This document shows, piece after piece, positions 18,563-30,244 of a stretch of 64,000 nucleotides of DNA. The translations under genes were made by a program, and so were the position numbers. The notes under the pieces are model-generated. The model was not told the DNA's origin, ran no database searches, and saw only the letters and a list, made by a program, of their open reading frames with translations. The stretch comes from Bordetella avium (GTDB lineage Bacteria > Pseudomonadota > Gammaproteobacteria > Burkholderiales > Burkholderiaceae_B), in contig NZ_CP139969.1 of NCBI RefSeq assembly GCF_034424645.1, positions 2,480,001 to 2,544,000 of the forward strand. Reading direction: 5' to 3'. The first letter of the stretch is position 1; every line of letters starts with the position of its first letter.

Positions 18563-19084
18563 ATGCCTATTTATCAGCTGGATGAGCACACCCCCCGCAT
18601 CGACCCCAGCGCCTATGTCGCCGACAGTGCCGACATCATCGGCCAGGTGGAATTGCAGGCGGGAGTGAGCATCTGGTCGCATGTTTCCATCCGGGGCGAT
18701 AATGCCGCCATCGTGATCAGCCAAGGCAGCAACATCCAGGAAGGCAGCGTGCTGCATGTCGATCAGGACTGCCCGATACACATCGGGCCGAATGTGACAG
18801 TTGGGCATCAGGCCATGCTGCATGGCTGCACAATTCAAAGCGGCAGCCTCATCGGCATGCAAGCCATCGTGCTGAACAAAGCGGTCATCGGCAAAAACTG
18901 TCTGATCGGCGCGGGCGCCATCGTGCCGGAAGGCCGCAGCATTCCGGACAATTCGCTGGTCATCGGCATAGGTCAGATCGTCCGTGAACTGTCCCCGGAA
19001 GAAATCGCGACTATCCACAGCGGGGCGCAGCACTATGTCGCGCGCGGCCTGCATTACAAGACGGCCTTAAAGCGCATAGGGTGA
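18563..19084 (+). CDS. Gamma-class carbonic anhydrase-like hexapeptide-repeat protein
   Basis: A 173-residue left-handed beta-helix protein of the gamma carbonic anhydrase/YrdA group. Imperfect hexapeptide repeats run from about residue 15 to 140. The three metal-site His residues are visible in GSVLHVDQ, in TVGHQAMLHGCTI (two), in the order of the family. The Arg of the trimer interface is in VSIRGDNAAI. A C-terminal helix (SPEEIATIHSGAQHYVARGLHY) closes the fold. It may hydrate CO2, although many family members have weak or no measured activity. It lies five bases after the acyl-CoA ligase gene, so the two are probably co-transcribed. Confidence 0.9.
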   Translation: MPIYQLDEHTPRIDPSAYVADSADIIGQVELQAGVSIWSHVSIRGDNAAIVISQGSNIQEGSVLHVDQDCPIHIGPNVTVGHQAMLHGCTIQSGSLIGMQAIVLNKAVIGKNCLIGAGAIVPEGRSIPDNSLVIGIGQIVRELSPEEIATIHSGAQHYVARGLHYKTALKRIG

Positions 19085-19122
19085 AGCCGCCGGGGCCGAC
19101 CTCAATCGGCTAAGATTCCTGC

Positions 19123-20043
19123 ATGACTGATTTACTCAAGAAATACCTCTTCGAGGCGCGCACCGTGCGCGTTCAATCCGTGCGTTTGCACGACACCTGG
19201 AAGCAGGCGCAATCCCATCAACAATACCCCCCGGCGATCACGCGGCTGTTGGGCGAACTGGTCGCTGCCTCGACCCTGCTCGCGGCCAATATCAAGTTCG
19301 AGGGTTCTTTGGTGTTGCAGATCCAGGGAGATGGCCCGATCGCGCTTTTGGTGGTCGAGTGCCGTTCTGACTTGAGCCTGCGCGCCACGGTGAAGATCCG
19401 CGAAGGCCATGAGGTGCCGGCAGACGGCACCATGCAGTCCCTGCTCAACGCACAGGGCGGCGGCCGCTTCATGGTTGTTCTCGATCCGGAGCGCAAGCTG
19501 CCGGGCCAGCAGGCTTACCAGGGCATCGTTCCGCTGGAGGGCGAGACGGTGGCCGAAGCTCTACAGCACTACATGAAAGCCTCCGAACAATTGGATACCC
19601 GCTTGTGGCTGGCCGCCAATGATGATTACGCAGCCGGTCTGCTCATCCAACGCCTGCCCGACCACGGCGGCAACGAGCTGGAAGCGCAGAACCCGGGCGA
19701 AGCCTGGAACCGCGCCCTGCATCTGGCCGACACGCTGACCTCGGAAGAGATGCTGTCGACCGATATGGACACGCTGACCCACCGTCTCTTTTGGGAAGAA
19801 ACCCTGATTGCCTTTGAGCCCAGTCCGGTCCGCTGGTTCTGCCCCTGCACGCGTGAGCGTGTGGCAGGCATGCTGCGTTCCCTGGGTCAAACCGAAGTCG
19901 AGGACATCCTTGCCGAACAAGGCAAGGTCGAGGTGCGCTGCGACTTCTGCGGCAAGCCCTATCTGTTCGACAAGGTGGATTGCACAGGCCTGTTCACCGA
20001 TGCCTCCCCACACCCGGCGCAAAACCCTCCCACCATGCATTAA
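19123..20043 (+). CDS. hslO: Redox-regulated chaperone Hsp33
   Basis: A cytoplasmic holdase that is switched on by oxidation and protects proteins under oxidative and heat stress. The 306 residues have the N-terminal Hsp33 domain and the C-terminal zinc redox switch: C240-P-C242 and C273-D-F-C276, giving the family pattern CxC-X30-CxxC. The N-terminal segment DLLKKYLFEARTVRVQSVRL is typical. Length is normal. The gene follows the carbonic-anhydrase-like gene by 38 bases on the same strand; TAAGAT at about 19111 could be a -10 box. Confidence 0.95.
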   Translation: MTDLLKKYLFEARTVRVQSVRLHDTWKQAQSHQQYPPAITRLLGELVAASTLLAANIKFEGSLVLQIQGDGPIALLVVECRSDLSLRATVKIREGHEVPADGTMQSLLNAQGGGRFMVVLDPERKLPGQQAYQGIVPLEGETVAEALQHYMKASEQLDTRLWLAANDDYAAGLLIQRLPDHGGNELEAQNPGEAWNRALHLADTLTSEEMLSTDMDTLTHRLFWEETLIAFEPSPVRWFCPCTRERVAGMLRSLGQTEVEDILAEQGKVEVRCDFCGKPYLFDKVDCTGLFTDASPHPAQNPPTMH

Positions 20044-20102
20044 ATCAGCACAGGTGAGGTCCACAATCGACGGCCTCGGCGCATGCACCGATACTAAGGT
20101 TC

Positions 20103-20756
20103 ATGAGCCGAGGCCAATTTTCTTTTGATTATCGCGAGGCGGGCCAGGCCGCCTTGGAATTCAGCATCGCCGCGCTGACGCTGCTACTGGCCGCCTGGGC
20201 GCTTTACGAGGGTATGCTGTGGCATCGCCAGCGCCAAATTCTGCATCTGGCCTTACTGGATGCGGCACGCGCCGCCAGCTTCAGCCACATCCATCCCCAG
20301 ACCATGGCCCGCGCCCTGGAGGCCGGCCTGAAAGCCTTGCCGCATGACGATCAGGACCGGCTGGCGGCTCAGGGCCTGCGCCGTTGGCGCCTGGAGGTCT
20401 TGCAACCCGGCGAGGCCCACTATCGCCGGCACGGGCGGCAATTACGCGGCCTGCCCTCTCCGGCCATTCGCAATGACTATCAAGCCGAGCAACAGGCCGC
20501 ACGGCCTGGCTCGCCCAGCATCCATGAAGCCAATATGCTGCGCTTGCGCCTCACTTACGCCAGCGCACCGGCCACTCCGTTTCTGGCAGCGCTGCTGCCG
20601 GCGCTCGCCGGCCTGACGGCGGACCCCTGCCGCCGCGCGCTACTGGCGGCGGGTTGGCTGCCCTTAAGGCTGGAACTCACGCTGGAAATGCACAGCCACG
20701 CTGTGCGCTGGCCGGACAGTGCAGGGGTGAACACACGCAGCCGCCCTTGCGGCTAA
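20103..20756 (+). CDS. TadE-like pilus assembly protein
   Basis: A 217-residue protein with the TadE-type N-terminus GQAALEFSIAALTLLLAAWALYEG (about residues 13-36): a Gly, a Glu five residues on, and one hydrophobic segment. This is the pattern of pseudopilins and TadE/TadF minor pilins. A long periplasmic part follows, with no domain I recognise. No other tad or flp gene is nearby, so the role is uncertain; it may be a stand-alone remnant of a Tad-type or type IV-like system. It converges on ftsB with a 23-base gap. Confidence 0.65.
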   Translation: MSRGQFSFDYREAGQAALEFSIAALTLLLAAWALYEGMLWHRQRQILHLALLDAARAASFSHIHPQTMARALEAGLKALPHDDQDRLAAQGLRRWRLEVLQPGEAHYRRHGRQLRGLPSPAIRNDYQAEQQAARPGSPSIHEANMLRLRLTYASAPATPFLAALLPALAGLTADPCRRALLAAGWLPLRLELTLEMHSHAVRWPDSAGVNTRSRPCG

Positions 20757-20779
20757 ACGATGATCGATCGGCAGAAAAC

Positions 20780-21148
20780 TCAGCGGCGCGGCGCAGCAGG
20801 TGCGGCGTTTACCGGACGTTGCGGCGGCTTGGGCGCGGTCGCCTGGGGAATGGCGTTGGCTGAAGGCAAAGGCGTGCCGGGCGGCAATACATGCACGAAC
20901 ACCTCACCCTCACGCATCATGCCCAGATCGCCGCGGGCGCGCTCTTCAAGGGCGCCGGTGCCGCTCTCGAGATCGCGGACCTCGGCTTCGAGTGCATTAT
21001 TGCGGGCGCGCAGACCTTCGTTGACTTCGCGCTGGGCGGCCACTTCTTTGCGGTAGTCCCAAACCTTCAACCACCCGCCTTTGCCCATCCAAAGGGGGTA
21101 TTGGATCAGACCAACCAGAGCGAAAAGCACCAGGAACAACAGGCGCAT
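20780..21148 (-). CDS. ftsB: Cell-division protein FtsB
   Basis: A small bitopic inner-membrane protein of the divisome, forming the FtsQ-FtsB-FtsL complex that activates septal cell-wall synthesis. The 122 residues have an N-terminal membrane helix ([20 protein letters not shown]), a coiled coil (about 30-75, with [18 protein letters not shown]), and the [18 protein letters not shown] segment typical of FtsB. The Pro/Ala-rich tail after residue 88 is longer than in E. coli (103 residues). It follows eno, the usual partner, separated by a terminator. Confidence 0.93.
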   Translation of the reverse strand: MRLLFLVLFALVGLIQYPLWMGKGGWLKVWDYRKEVAAQREVNEGLRARNNALEAEVRDLESGTGALEERARGDLGMMREGEVFVHVLPPGTPLPSANAIPQATAPKPPQRPVNAAPAAPRR

Positions 21149-21189
21149 AAATCGGACACCCAGGTTTAAGGTAAACAGATCCTGGCTTA

Positions 21190-21215
21190 CAAAAGCCGGG
21201 GCTTACGCCCCGGCT
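21190..21215 (-). terminator. Rho-independent terminator between eno and ftsB
   Basis: AGCCGGGGC and GCCCCGGCT form a perfect 9-bp stem with a 4-base loop; on the minus strand TTTT follows. It starts about six bases after the eno stop, so ftsB may depend on read-through or its own promoter. Confidence 0.7.
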
Positions 21216-21221
21216 GCCGTA

Positions 21222-22511
<1,290 letters not shown>

Positions 22512-22606
22512 TTACATTCCCTGAACGATGAACAAATTCTTGATGCGGCCGCGGGCGCGGGAAATCTCGGCAAGCCAGCCCTAGCATGATAGCCAGGGAT
22601 ACAGAT

Positions 22607-22687
22607 CGGGGCATCTTCGGCTTGTATCCGAAAGATGCCCCGCCGCCGCCCTTGCAGGCTGGAAACCAGAGGGGTCTTTCAGACCCC
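22607..22687 (-). other. Two hairpins between pyrG and eno
   Basis: GGGGTC (22671-22676) / GACCCC (22682-22687) lies just after the pyrG stop. A stronger one has a 14-bp stem with one bulged A, 22607-22620 with 22628-22642, and a 7-base loop. Neither is followed by a T tract on the minus strand, so they look like RNA-stability or processing structures or weak terminators. Confidence 0.6.
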
Positions 22688-22694
22688 GTTGGAA

Positions 22695-24397
<1,703 letters not shown>

Positions 24398-24526
24398 CCT
24401 GTGCGGCGCGACATGTTTGGGTTATCCCTTACACCCCGATACGGCTCAAGTCTTCCCGCCGTCTCCGCCAAGCCCCCTCAATACAGGGCCGCAGCGCGCC
24501 AGCGCTCGGTCCAGCCCCGATCTTAC

Positions 24527-24563
24527 AAAAAAACCGGGGTGTGGCTTGCCGCCAACACCCCGG
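24527..24563 (-). terminator. Rho-independent terminator of the pepP operon
   Basis: CCGGGGTGT (24534-24542) and ACACCCCGG (24555-24563) form a 9-bp stem; on the minus strand seven T residues follow. It starts a few bases after the pepP stop and ends the peptidase block. Confidence 0.9.
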
Positions 24564-24569
24564 CTTTTA

Positions 24570-26366
24570 TCAAGCTCCCAGCGGCTCGGTGCGCGTCATC
24601 AGCCAATCGTGCGCAGCCCCCTGCACCAGCGGTGCGAGGCGTTCGCGCACCTGACGGTGGTAGTCGTCCAGCCAGGCGATCTCATCGGCGCGCATCAGGG
24701 AGCGCTCAATGCAGCGGCTGTCGATGGGGCACAGCGTCAGGGTCTCGAAACACAGGAACTCACCCAGCTCTCCGCTCAGCCAACTCCGGTTGGCGACCAG
24801 GTTCTCGATGCGCACCCCCCAACGGCCCGGGCGATAGATACCGGGTTCATTAGAGGTGATCATGCCCGGTTCCATGGCGGTATGCACAGTCGGCGCCGCC
24901 TTATAAGAGATGACCTGCGGGCCTTCGTGCACGTTCAGGAAATAGCCCACGCCATGACCGGTACCGTGACCGTATTCCGCGCCGCCCGCCCAGATCGGGG
25001 CGCGCGCCAGGGCATCCAACATGGGCGAGGCGATACCACGCGGGAAGGCCGCGCGCGACAGCGCGATCATGCCCTTGAGCACCAAGGTGAAATCCACTTT
25101 CTGGTCGGCCGTGGGCGTGCCCACCGCAACAACACGGGTGATATCGGTCGTGCCGCCCAGATATTGGCCGCCCGAATCAATGAGCAGCAGGCCGTCGCCT
25201 TCAATCACGGCATGGGATGCTTCCGTAGCACGGTAATGCGGCATTGCACCATTGGCATTGAAGCCGGCGATGGTGGCGAAACTGGGACTGATATAACCGG
25301 GCCGGCGTGCACGCGCCTGGGTGATCTGCTCGTCGATCGTGAGCTCGGTTACGATTTCGCGGCCTAGCGCGGCCTCGAACCAGGCGAAGAATTCGCACAG
25401 CGCGGCGCCGTCCTGCGCCATCGCCTCACGCACATTGGCCAACTCGGCTTCGCTCTTGCGCGATTTCATGAGGGTAGACGGATTGATGGCCTCGACGCGG
25501 GGAACTTCGGGGTCCATCGCATGAAACACGCCGCAGGTCACGCGGGCCGGGTCAATCAGCAGCGTCTGATCGCGCTCCAGCGTACCGAGCGCCTCGGCCG
25601 CCTGGGAATACGGCGCCACCTCCACGCCATCAGCGGCCAGCACCGCAGCCAGCGCGGCATCGATCTTGCCTTCGGCCACGAACAAGGTCGCGTAATCCCT
25701 GCCGATCAGGGCGTGAGCCAGAAACACCGGGTTGTAGCTGACGTCTGCGCCGCGCAGGTTGAAGATCCAGGCAATGTCGTCGAGCGTGCTGACCAGATGC
25801 GTATCGGCCCCCTTGGCCAGCATGGCCTGGCGCACTAGGGCGAGGCGCTCGGCGCGCGACTGGCAAGCATAGGGCGCCAGATGCTCATAGACCGGGGCGT
25901 CGGGCAAACCGGCGCGATCGGTCCAGACCTCATCGAGCAAATCATGGGTGATATCCAGCGACACGCCAACAGGCGCCAGCGCCGCGGACAGGGCGCGGAA
26001 GGCGGACAGACCCAGCACCGCGCCATCCACCCCCACGCATCCGCCGGCCGGCACATGCTCAGCCAGCCAGTCAATATGACCCGGCGTGCTAACCAGCGCG
26101 ATCTTCATGAGTTGGATGCCGCTGCCGGCCAGTTGGGCCTCGGCTTGCACCCAATAGCGGCTATCCACCCACAAACCAGCGAAGTCCGCCGTAACGACCA
26201 AGGTTCCCACTGAGCCCGTAAACCCGCTCAGCCAGCGGCGTGCTTGCCAGCGTTGGGGCAGGTACTCCGACAGGTGCGGATCGGCGGACGGCACGATATA
26301 GGCGTCCAGCTTGTGGCGGCGCATGGCCTGGCGCAAGGCGCCGATACGGTGTTCAGGGGTAGACAT
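24570..26366 (-). CDS. pepP: Xaa-Pro aminopeptidase (M24B family)
   Basis: Removes an N-terminal residue preceding proline. The 598-residue protein is the long form with two creatinase-like N-terminal domains (about 1-310), the M24 catalytic domain (about 315-525) and a C-terminal M24_C extension, like eukaryotic XPNPEP1. Dinuclear metal ligands are visible: Asp in LLLIDSGGQY, Asp in GTTDITR, His in GHGTGHGVGYFL, Glu in SNEPGIYR, and Glu in VRIENLV. It has no signal peptide and should be cytoplasmic. It is the last gene of the peptide-uptake block, 14 bases after dppA, and probably acts on imported peptides. The symbol is used loosely because E. coli PepP is a shorter form. Confidence 0.9.
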   Translation of the reverse strand: MSTPEHRIGALRQAMRRHKLDAYIVPSADPHLSEYLPQRWQARRWLSGFTGSVGTLVVTADFAGLWVDSRYWVQAEAQLAGSGIQLMKIALVSTPGHIDWLAEHVPAGGCVGVDGAVLGLSAFRALSAALAPVGVSLDITHDLLDEVWTDRAGLPDAPVYEHLAPYACQSRAERLALVRQAMLAKGADTHLVSTLDDIAWIFNLRGADVSYNPVFLAHALIGRDYATLFVAEGKIDAALAAVLAADGVEVAPYSQAAEALGTLERDQTLLIDPARVTCGVFHAMDPEVPRVEAINPSTLMKSRKSEAELANVREAMAQDGAALCEFFAWFEAALGREIVTELTIDEQITQARARRPGYISPSFATIAGFNANGAMPHYRATEASHAVIEGDGLLLIDSGGQYLGGTTDITRVVAVGTPTADQKVDFTLVLKGMIALSRAAFPRGIASPMLDALARAPIWAGGAEYGHGTGHGVGYFLNVHEGPQVISYKAAPTVHTAMEPGMITSNEPGIYRPGRWGVRIENLVANRSWLSGELGEFLCFETLTLCPIDSRCIERSLMRADEIAWLDDYHRQVRERLAPLVQGAAHDWLMTRTEPLGA

Positions 26367-26380
26367 GGTTTCCTCGATAC

Positions 26381-27199
26381 TTAGCGCAACATGAAAGACA
26401 TGGCGGCCAGACTATTGAGCGTGCGAATGGCGGCCTGCATGGTCGGAACATCGAAACGCAGGGTAACGCCATCGACGCGCTCAAGCGTCGGCCACATGCA
26501 GAAAAGATCAGCCAGCGCCGCCGACTGTGTCTGCAAACGGCATTCTATCGGCCCGGCGATCACAAAAGGAGCCGTCTGCGCAAGATCGCGCACGGCGCGC
26601 TCGGCGCCTTGGGCAATAGCCCGCCGCGCAGCGGCTGGCGAAAGCGTGACACCGCTGCCCTGCCCATGCGCGACTTTGGTCTGCACCCACTGCGCCGCCG
26701 GAAACAAAGGCCGCGTTTCCTCGATGAAGGCATCATCGCCCGAGGCGAAAATCACCGGCACGCCCAGCTCGCCGGCCAAGGCGCCGTACAAGCCCGCCTC
26801 ACCCAGCTCCATGCCATTGATGAGCACGCGCGCAAAGGCAAAGCTGTTGATCGTATGCGCCAGCACCCCACGCCCCTGAGAGCGCGTGTGGTAACCCACC
26901 ATCATGACGCCGTCGCAGCCCTCTTCCAAACCGCCCATCATGCCAAGATAACGCGGTTTGCCGAGCACGAGCCGGGCGCGCTCGTCGATCTGATCAGGCA
27001 GCAGATTACGAAAACCGCCGTGCGAGTCATTGACGAGCACCTCGGTCGCTCCTGCTGCGAAAGCACCCGCCACGGCGGCATTGGCTTCGGCCGTCATCCA
27101 GGTGCGGGCCCGCTCGTATTCGCCATTGCCGGGCCGAACCTGTTCGGCGTGGAAAACGCCGGCCACACCCTCGATGTCGGTAGAAATCAGAATCTTCAT
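26381..27199 (-). CDS. dppA: D-aminopeptidase DppA (M55 family)
   Basis: A zinc peptidase that in Bacillus releases N-terminal D-amino acids such as D-Ala from peptides. All key residues match the family in place: zinc ligands D8 and E10 in STDIEGVAG, H60 in NDSHGG, H104 in VGYHT, Glu near 134, and the catalytic H115 in VLAHT. The length of 272 is normal. It is cytoplasmic. The gene sits 12 bases after the DmpA-type gene and 14 bases before pepP. This suggests a role in recycling D-amino-acid peptides brought in by the Gsi-type transporter; that role is an inference. Confidence 0.93.
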   Translation of the reverse strand: MKILISTDIEGVAGVFHAEQVRPGNGEYERARTWMTAEANAAVAGAFAAGATEVLVNDSHGGFRNLLPDQIDERARLVLGKPRYLGMMGGLEEGCDGVMMVGYHTRSQGRGVLAHTINSFAFARVLINGMELGEAGLYGALAGELGVPVIFASGDDAFIEETRPLFPAAQWVQTKVAHGQGSGVTLSPAAARRAIAQGAERAVRDLAQTAPFVIAGPIECRLQTQSAALADLFCMWPTLERVDGVTLRFDVPTMQAAIRTLNSLAAMSFMLR

Positions 27200-27211
27200 T
27201 GCGATACTTCC

Positions 27212-28279
27212 TCAGAAATCCCGGTCGGCCAGCCACTGACGCCAGTCGGGTATCGTTTCGGTAATGGCACGGCGCACATGGCCATCGCGCCCATATACGG
27301 TTTCCGCACGCCAGAGCGCGGCGATAATGGCCTGCTCACAGGCCTCGGCGGCAGCTTCAAACAAATGATCGATACGCGTTTCATGCAACATGGCCTGAGC
27401 AGGCATGGCGCGCTCGCTTTGATGCGGCACCGTGTAAGCAGTGGAGAAGGCCAGTGCGATGTCACCGCTGCCATGGCCAAACACAGAGCCGGTGCGCGCC
27501 AGGCCAGCCCCGGCACGTAGCGACAGACGGCCAAGCTGGCGGGCATCAAGGGGCGCGTCGGTGGCCAGCAACAAGATGATGGAGCCTTTCTCCGGGCACA
27601 GTTCGTCGTGTTTTGCCAAGCGCTGCCCAAAGGGCCGGCCTGCGATCGTCATGAGCGGCAGGCGGCCAAAATTGGAAAGCACCAAGGCGCCGACGGTATA
27701 GCGCTGGCCCGGCTGAGCTTCGACAATGCGGGAGGCCGAACCAATCCCCCCCTTGAGTGTGAAGCTGGACATGCCCCGGCCCGCGCCCACGGCGCCCTGG
27801 GCAAAGTCAGCCGCTGCGGCATCATGTGCGCGACGATAATCGTCTTCGCTGATGGACAGCGCCTGAATATCGTTGAGATAACCGTCGTTGCATTCGAACA
27901 CCAGGGGATTGACCGTCGGCCAGCCTCGCCCGATTTCCGGATTCGCCGCGATGGCCTGCCGGATCTGAGCGTTGGCAACGGTACCCACGCCAAAAGTGTT
28001 GGTAAGGGCGATCGGCGTTTCCAAGACGCCCAACTCCTCCACCTGCACCAACCCTACGCTTTTGCCAAAGCCATTGATGACGGCCGCCGCTGCCGGCACC
28101 TTGTCCAGATACGGATCCCCTTGATGCGGGCGCACGACCGTCACGCCTGTCTGGCAGGGGCCATCGGCTAGGGTGACATGGCCGACGGTAACGCCAGCGA
28201 TATCGCTGATGCTGTCGCGCGGGCCGCTGGGCAATTGGCCGACACGGGGCTGTTCGGCGTGGAAATCGTTAATCGTCAT
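27212..28279 (-). CDS. DmpA-type aminopeptidase (S58/P1 family)
   Basis: An N-terminal-nucleophile peptidase that self-cleaves into two chains. Characterised relatives cut L-/D-aminoacyl amides and beta-peptides. The 355 residues start DSISDIAGVTVGHVTL and include the autocleavage site G232-S233 in EKGSIILLLATDAPLDARQL, where Ser becomes the nucleophile, plus NTFGVGTVANAQIR and GRGMSSFTLKGGIG. ATG at 28279 is the plausible start, but the GGAGGA box lies 21 bases upstream with a hairpin in between. It follows gsiD after 93 bases that contain a terminator, and precedes dppA by 12 bases. The substrate is unknown; both DmpA and BapA names are used for such proteins. Confidence 0.9.
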   Translation of the reverse strand: MTINDFHAEQPRVGQLPSGPRDSISDIAGVTVGHVTLADGPCQTGVTVVRPHQGDPYLDKVPAAAAVINGFGKSVGLVQVEELGVLETPIALTNTFGVGTVANAQIRQAIAANPEIGRGWPTVNPLVFECNDGYLNDIQALSISEDDYRRAHDAAAADFAQGAVGAGRGMSSFTLKGGIGSASRIVEAQPGQRYTVGALVLSNFGRLPLMTIAGRPFGQRLAKHDELCPEKGSIILLLATDAPLDARQLGRLSLRAGAGLARTGSVFGHGSGDIALAFSTAYTVPHQSERAMPAQAMLHETRIDHLFEAAAEACEQAIIAALWRAETVYGRDGHVRRAITETIPDWRQWLADRDF

Positions 28280-28285
28280 GGTTAA

Positions 28286-28306
28286 GCCGCCCGAGCGGCG
28301 TCCTCC
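28286..28306 (-). promoter_or_regulatory. Ribosome-binding site separated from its start by a hairpin
   Basis: GGAGGA (28306-28301, minus strand) is the only good ribosome-binding site for the DmpA-type gene, yet it is 21 bases from the ATG at 28279. GCCGC (28286-28290) and GCGGC (28295-28299) form a 14-base hairpin between them; if folded it would leave an effective spacing of about 7 bases. Confidence 0.45.
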
Positions 28307-28318
28307 AAATCCATCAGG

Positions 28319-28347
28319 AAAAAAGGGCACGGCTTGCGCCGCGCCCT
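28319..28347 (-). terminator. Rho-independent terminator between gsiD and the DmpA-type gene
   Basis: On the minus strand a 10-bp stem (28347-28338 with 28333-28324, one G-U pair) has a GCAA loop and is followed by six T residues. It divides the block into a regulator/asparaginase/transport part and a peptidase part. Read-through or a second promoter is needed for the latter. Confidence 0.8.
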
Positions 28348-28372
28348 CTCGGTATCCGCACTGCCTACTAAC

Positions 28373-29266
28373 TTAGCGGCGGTCGATCTTGGGATCGAGC
28401 GCATCGCGCAAGCCATCTCCCAGCAGGTTGAAGGCCAGCACGGTCAGGAAAATCGCCAGCGCCGGGAACACGGCGACATGCGGCGCCAAAACCATATCAG
28501 CACGAGCTTCATTGAGCATCGCGCCCCACTCTGGCGTGGGCGGCTGCGCGCCCATGCCCAGGAAGGACAGGCTCGCGGCCGTAATGATGGAGGTGCCGAT
28601 ACGCATGGTGCCATACACCACAATGGGCGAAATCGTACCGGGCAGGATATGGCGCATGATGATGGTCCAGTCAGAGGCACCCACACTGCGCACAGCCTCG
28701 ACATAGGTCATCTGCTTGAGCGACAAGGTGTTGCCTCGCACCAGTCGGGCGAAGGCCGGCACGCTGAACACAGCCACGGCCACGATCACGTTGATCATGT
28801 TCGAGCCCAGGATGGCGACCACGCCGATAGCCAGCAGCATGCCGGGAAAAGCCAGCAGCACATCGGAGATGCGCATGGTGATGCGCTCCCACCAGCCTTG
28901 GTAATAGCCCGCCATCAAGCCCATGAAGGTGCCCACCACGGCGCCCATCGCCACCGACATAAAACCGGCAGCCAAGGAGATGCGCGCACCCATCAAGATG
29001 CGGCTGAAGATATCCCGGCCCAGAGAATCCACGCCCAACCAGTGCGCCATCGACGGACCGGCATTGAGCGCGTCGTAGTCGAAGTAATTCTCCGCATCGT
29101 AAGGCACGATCCAGGGCGCGAAAATCGCCACTACGATCAGGGCCAGCACGAACAGGCCCGCGCCCACGGCCAGCTTCTGCTTCTTGAACTTGCGCCAGAA
29201 CTCGGTGACCGGCGTGCGCACCGCGTTCTGTTTATTGGGTACCGCGGCGGTAGTCGTGTTGCTCAT
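28373..29266 (-). CDS. gsiD: Peptide/glutathione ABC transporter permease GsiD
   Basis: An inner-membrane permease of the DppC/OppC/GsiD type, 297 residues. An N-terminal OppC_N segment with the first membrane helix (about 32-52) is followed by the binding-protein-dependent transport domain with five further helices. The loop that docks the ATPase is [23 protein letters not shown] (about 188-210), with the expected E-A-...-G core. [24 protein letters not shown] is a family hallmark. It is the last gene of gsiA-B-C-D, seven bases after gsiC, and is followed by a terminator. It pairs with GsiC as a heterodimer. Confidence 0.92.
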   Translation of the reverse strand: MSNTTTAAVPNKQNAVRTPVTEFWRKFKKQKLAVGAGLFVLALIVVAIFAPWIVPYDAENYFDYDALNAGPSMAHWLGVDSLGRDIFSRILMGARISLAAGFMSVAMGAVVGTFMGLMAGYYQGWWERITMRISDVLLAFPGMLLAIGVVAILGSNMINVIVAVAVFSVPAFARLVRGNTLSLKQMTYVEAVRSVGASDWTIIMRHILPGTISPIVVYGTMRIGTSIITAASLSFLGMGAQPPTPEWGAMLNEARADMVLAPHVAVFPALAIFLTVLAFNLLGDGLRDALDPKIDRR

Positions 29267-29273
29267 GGCCGCC

Positions 29274-30194
29274 TCACTTATAACGAATACTGGGATTGAT
29301 CACGCCGTACAGCACGTCAACAATCAGGTTAATCAGGATGAATTCGAAGGAGAACAGCAGCACCAGGCCTTGAATCACGGGGTAATCGCGCTGCGTCACC
29401 GCATCGACCAGCAAACGTCCCAGACCAGGCCAGTTGAATACCGTTTCGACCACGATGGAGCCGCCCAGCAGAAAGCCGAATTGCAAACCCATCATCGTGA
29501 CAACCGGAATCAAGGCATTGCGCAGCGTGTGCTTGATCACCACACGGCTTTCGGCCAAGCCTTTGGCGCGCGCCGTGCGCACGAAATCTTCCTGGATGAC
29601 CTCAACGAAAGAGGCTCGCGTGAAGCGCGCCATCACGGCGGCGACGGCCGCGCCCAGCGTGATCGACGGCAGAATATAGTGTTTCCAGCTGGAGGCGCCC
29701 ACCGTTGGCAGCCAGCCAAGGTTTACTGAAAAGACCTGCATCAGCATCATCCCCAGCGCGAAGGCCGGAAACGAAATCCCCGAGACAGCGAGCGTCATGA
29801 ACAATCGGTCGGGCCAGCGGTTGCGCCAGACTGCCGAGACGATGCCGAAGATCATCCCGAACGTGACTGACCAGACCATGCTGGTGATCGTCAACCAGAA
29901 TGTGGGCATGAAGCGCTCGGCAATTTCGGTAGAGACCGGGCGCTTGGTGCGCAAGGAGATGCCGAGATCACCCTGCAGCATATGGCCGAAATAACGCACG
30001 AACTGCTGCGGCAACGGCAGATCCAGCCCGAGCTCTTTGCGCACCAGATCGACCGTAGCCTGGTCGGCGTCCTGGCCTGCGGCCAGACGCGCCGGGTCGC
30101 CCGGCAACATGTGCACAAACAGGAACACGACCACCGAGACAAGCAACAGCGTCGGGATCATGCCCAAAAGACGTTTGACGATATAGGTCAGCAT
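29274..30194 (-). CDS. gsiC: Peptide/glutathione ABC transporter permease GsiC
   Basis: An inner-membrane permease of the DppB/OppB/GsiC type, 306 residues. The N-terminus [20 protein letters not shown] is the OppB_N helix; HMLPGDPA follows. The ATPase-docking loop is [27 protein letters not shown] (positions about 204-230, split here by the family's EAA region). [23 protein letters not shown] and QRDYPVIQG are typical of the C-terminal part. Six membrane segments are expected. It lies 51 bases after gsiB and seven before gsiD. Confidence 0.92.
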   Translation of the reverse strand: MLTYIVKRLLGMIPTLLLVSVVVFLFVHMLPGDPARLAAGQDADQATVDLVRKELGLDLPLPQQFVRYFGHMLQGDLGISLRTKRPVSTEIAERFMPTFWLTITSMVWSVTFGMIFGIVSAVWRNRWPDRLFMTLAVSGISFPAFALGMMLMQVFSVNLGWLPTVGASSWKHYILPSITLGAAVAAVMARFTRASFVEVIQEDFVRTARAKGLAESRVVIKHTLRNALIPVVTMMGLQFGFLLGGSIVVETVFNWPGLGRLLVDAVTQRDYPVIQGLVLLFSFEFILINLIVDVLYGVINPSIRYK

Positions 30195-30244
30195 TGAAAT
30201 TCCTGAGACATCGGCGGAGGCACCATGCCCCCGCCGAGCCGCGT

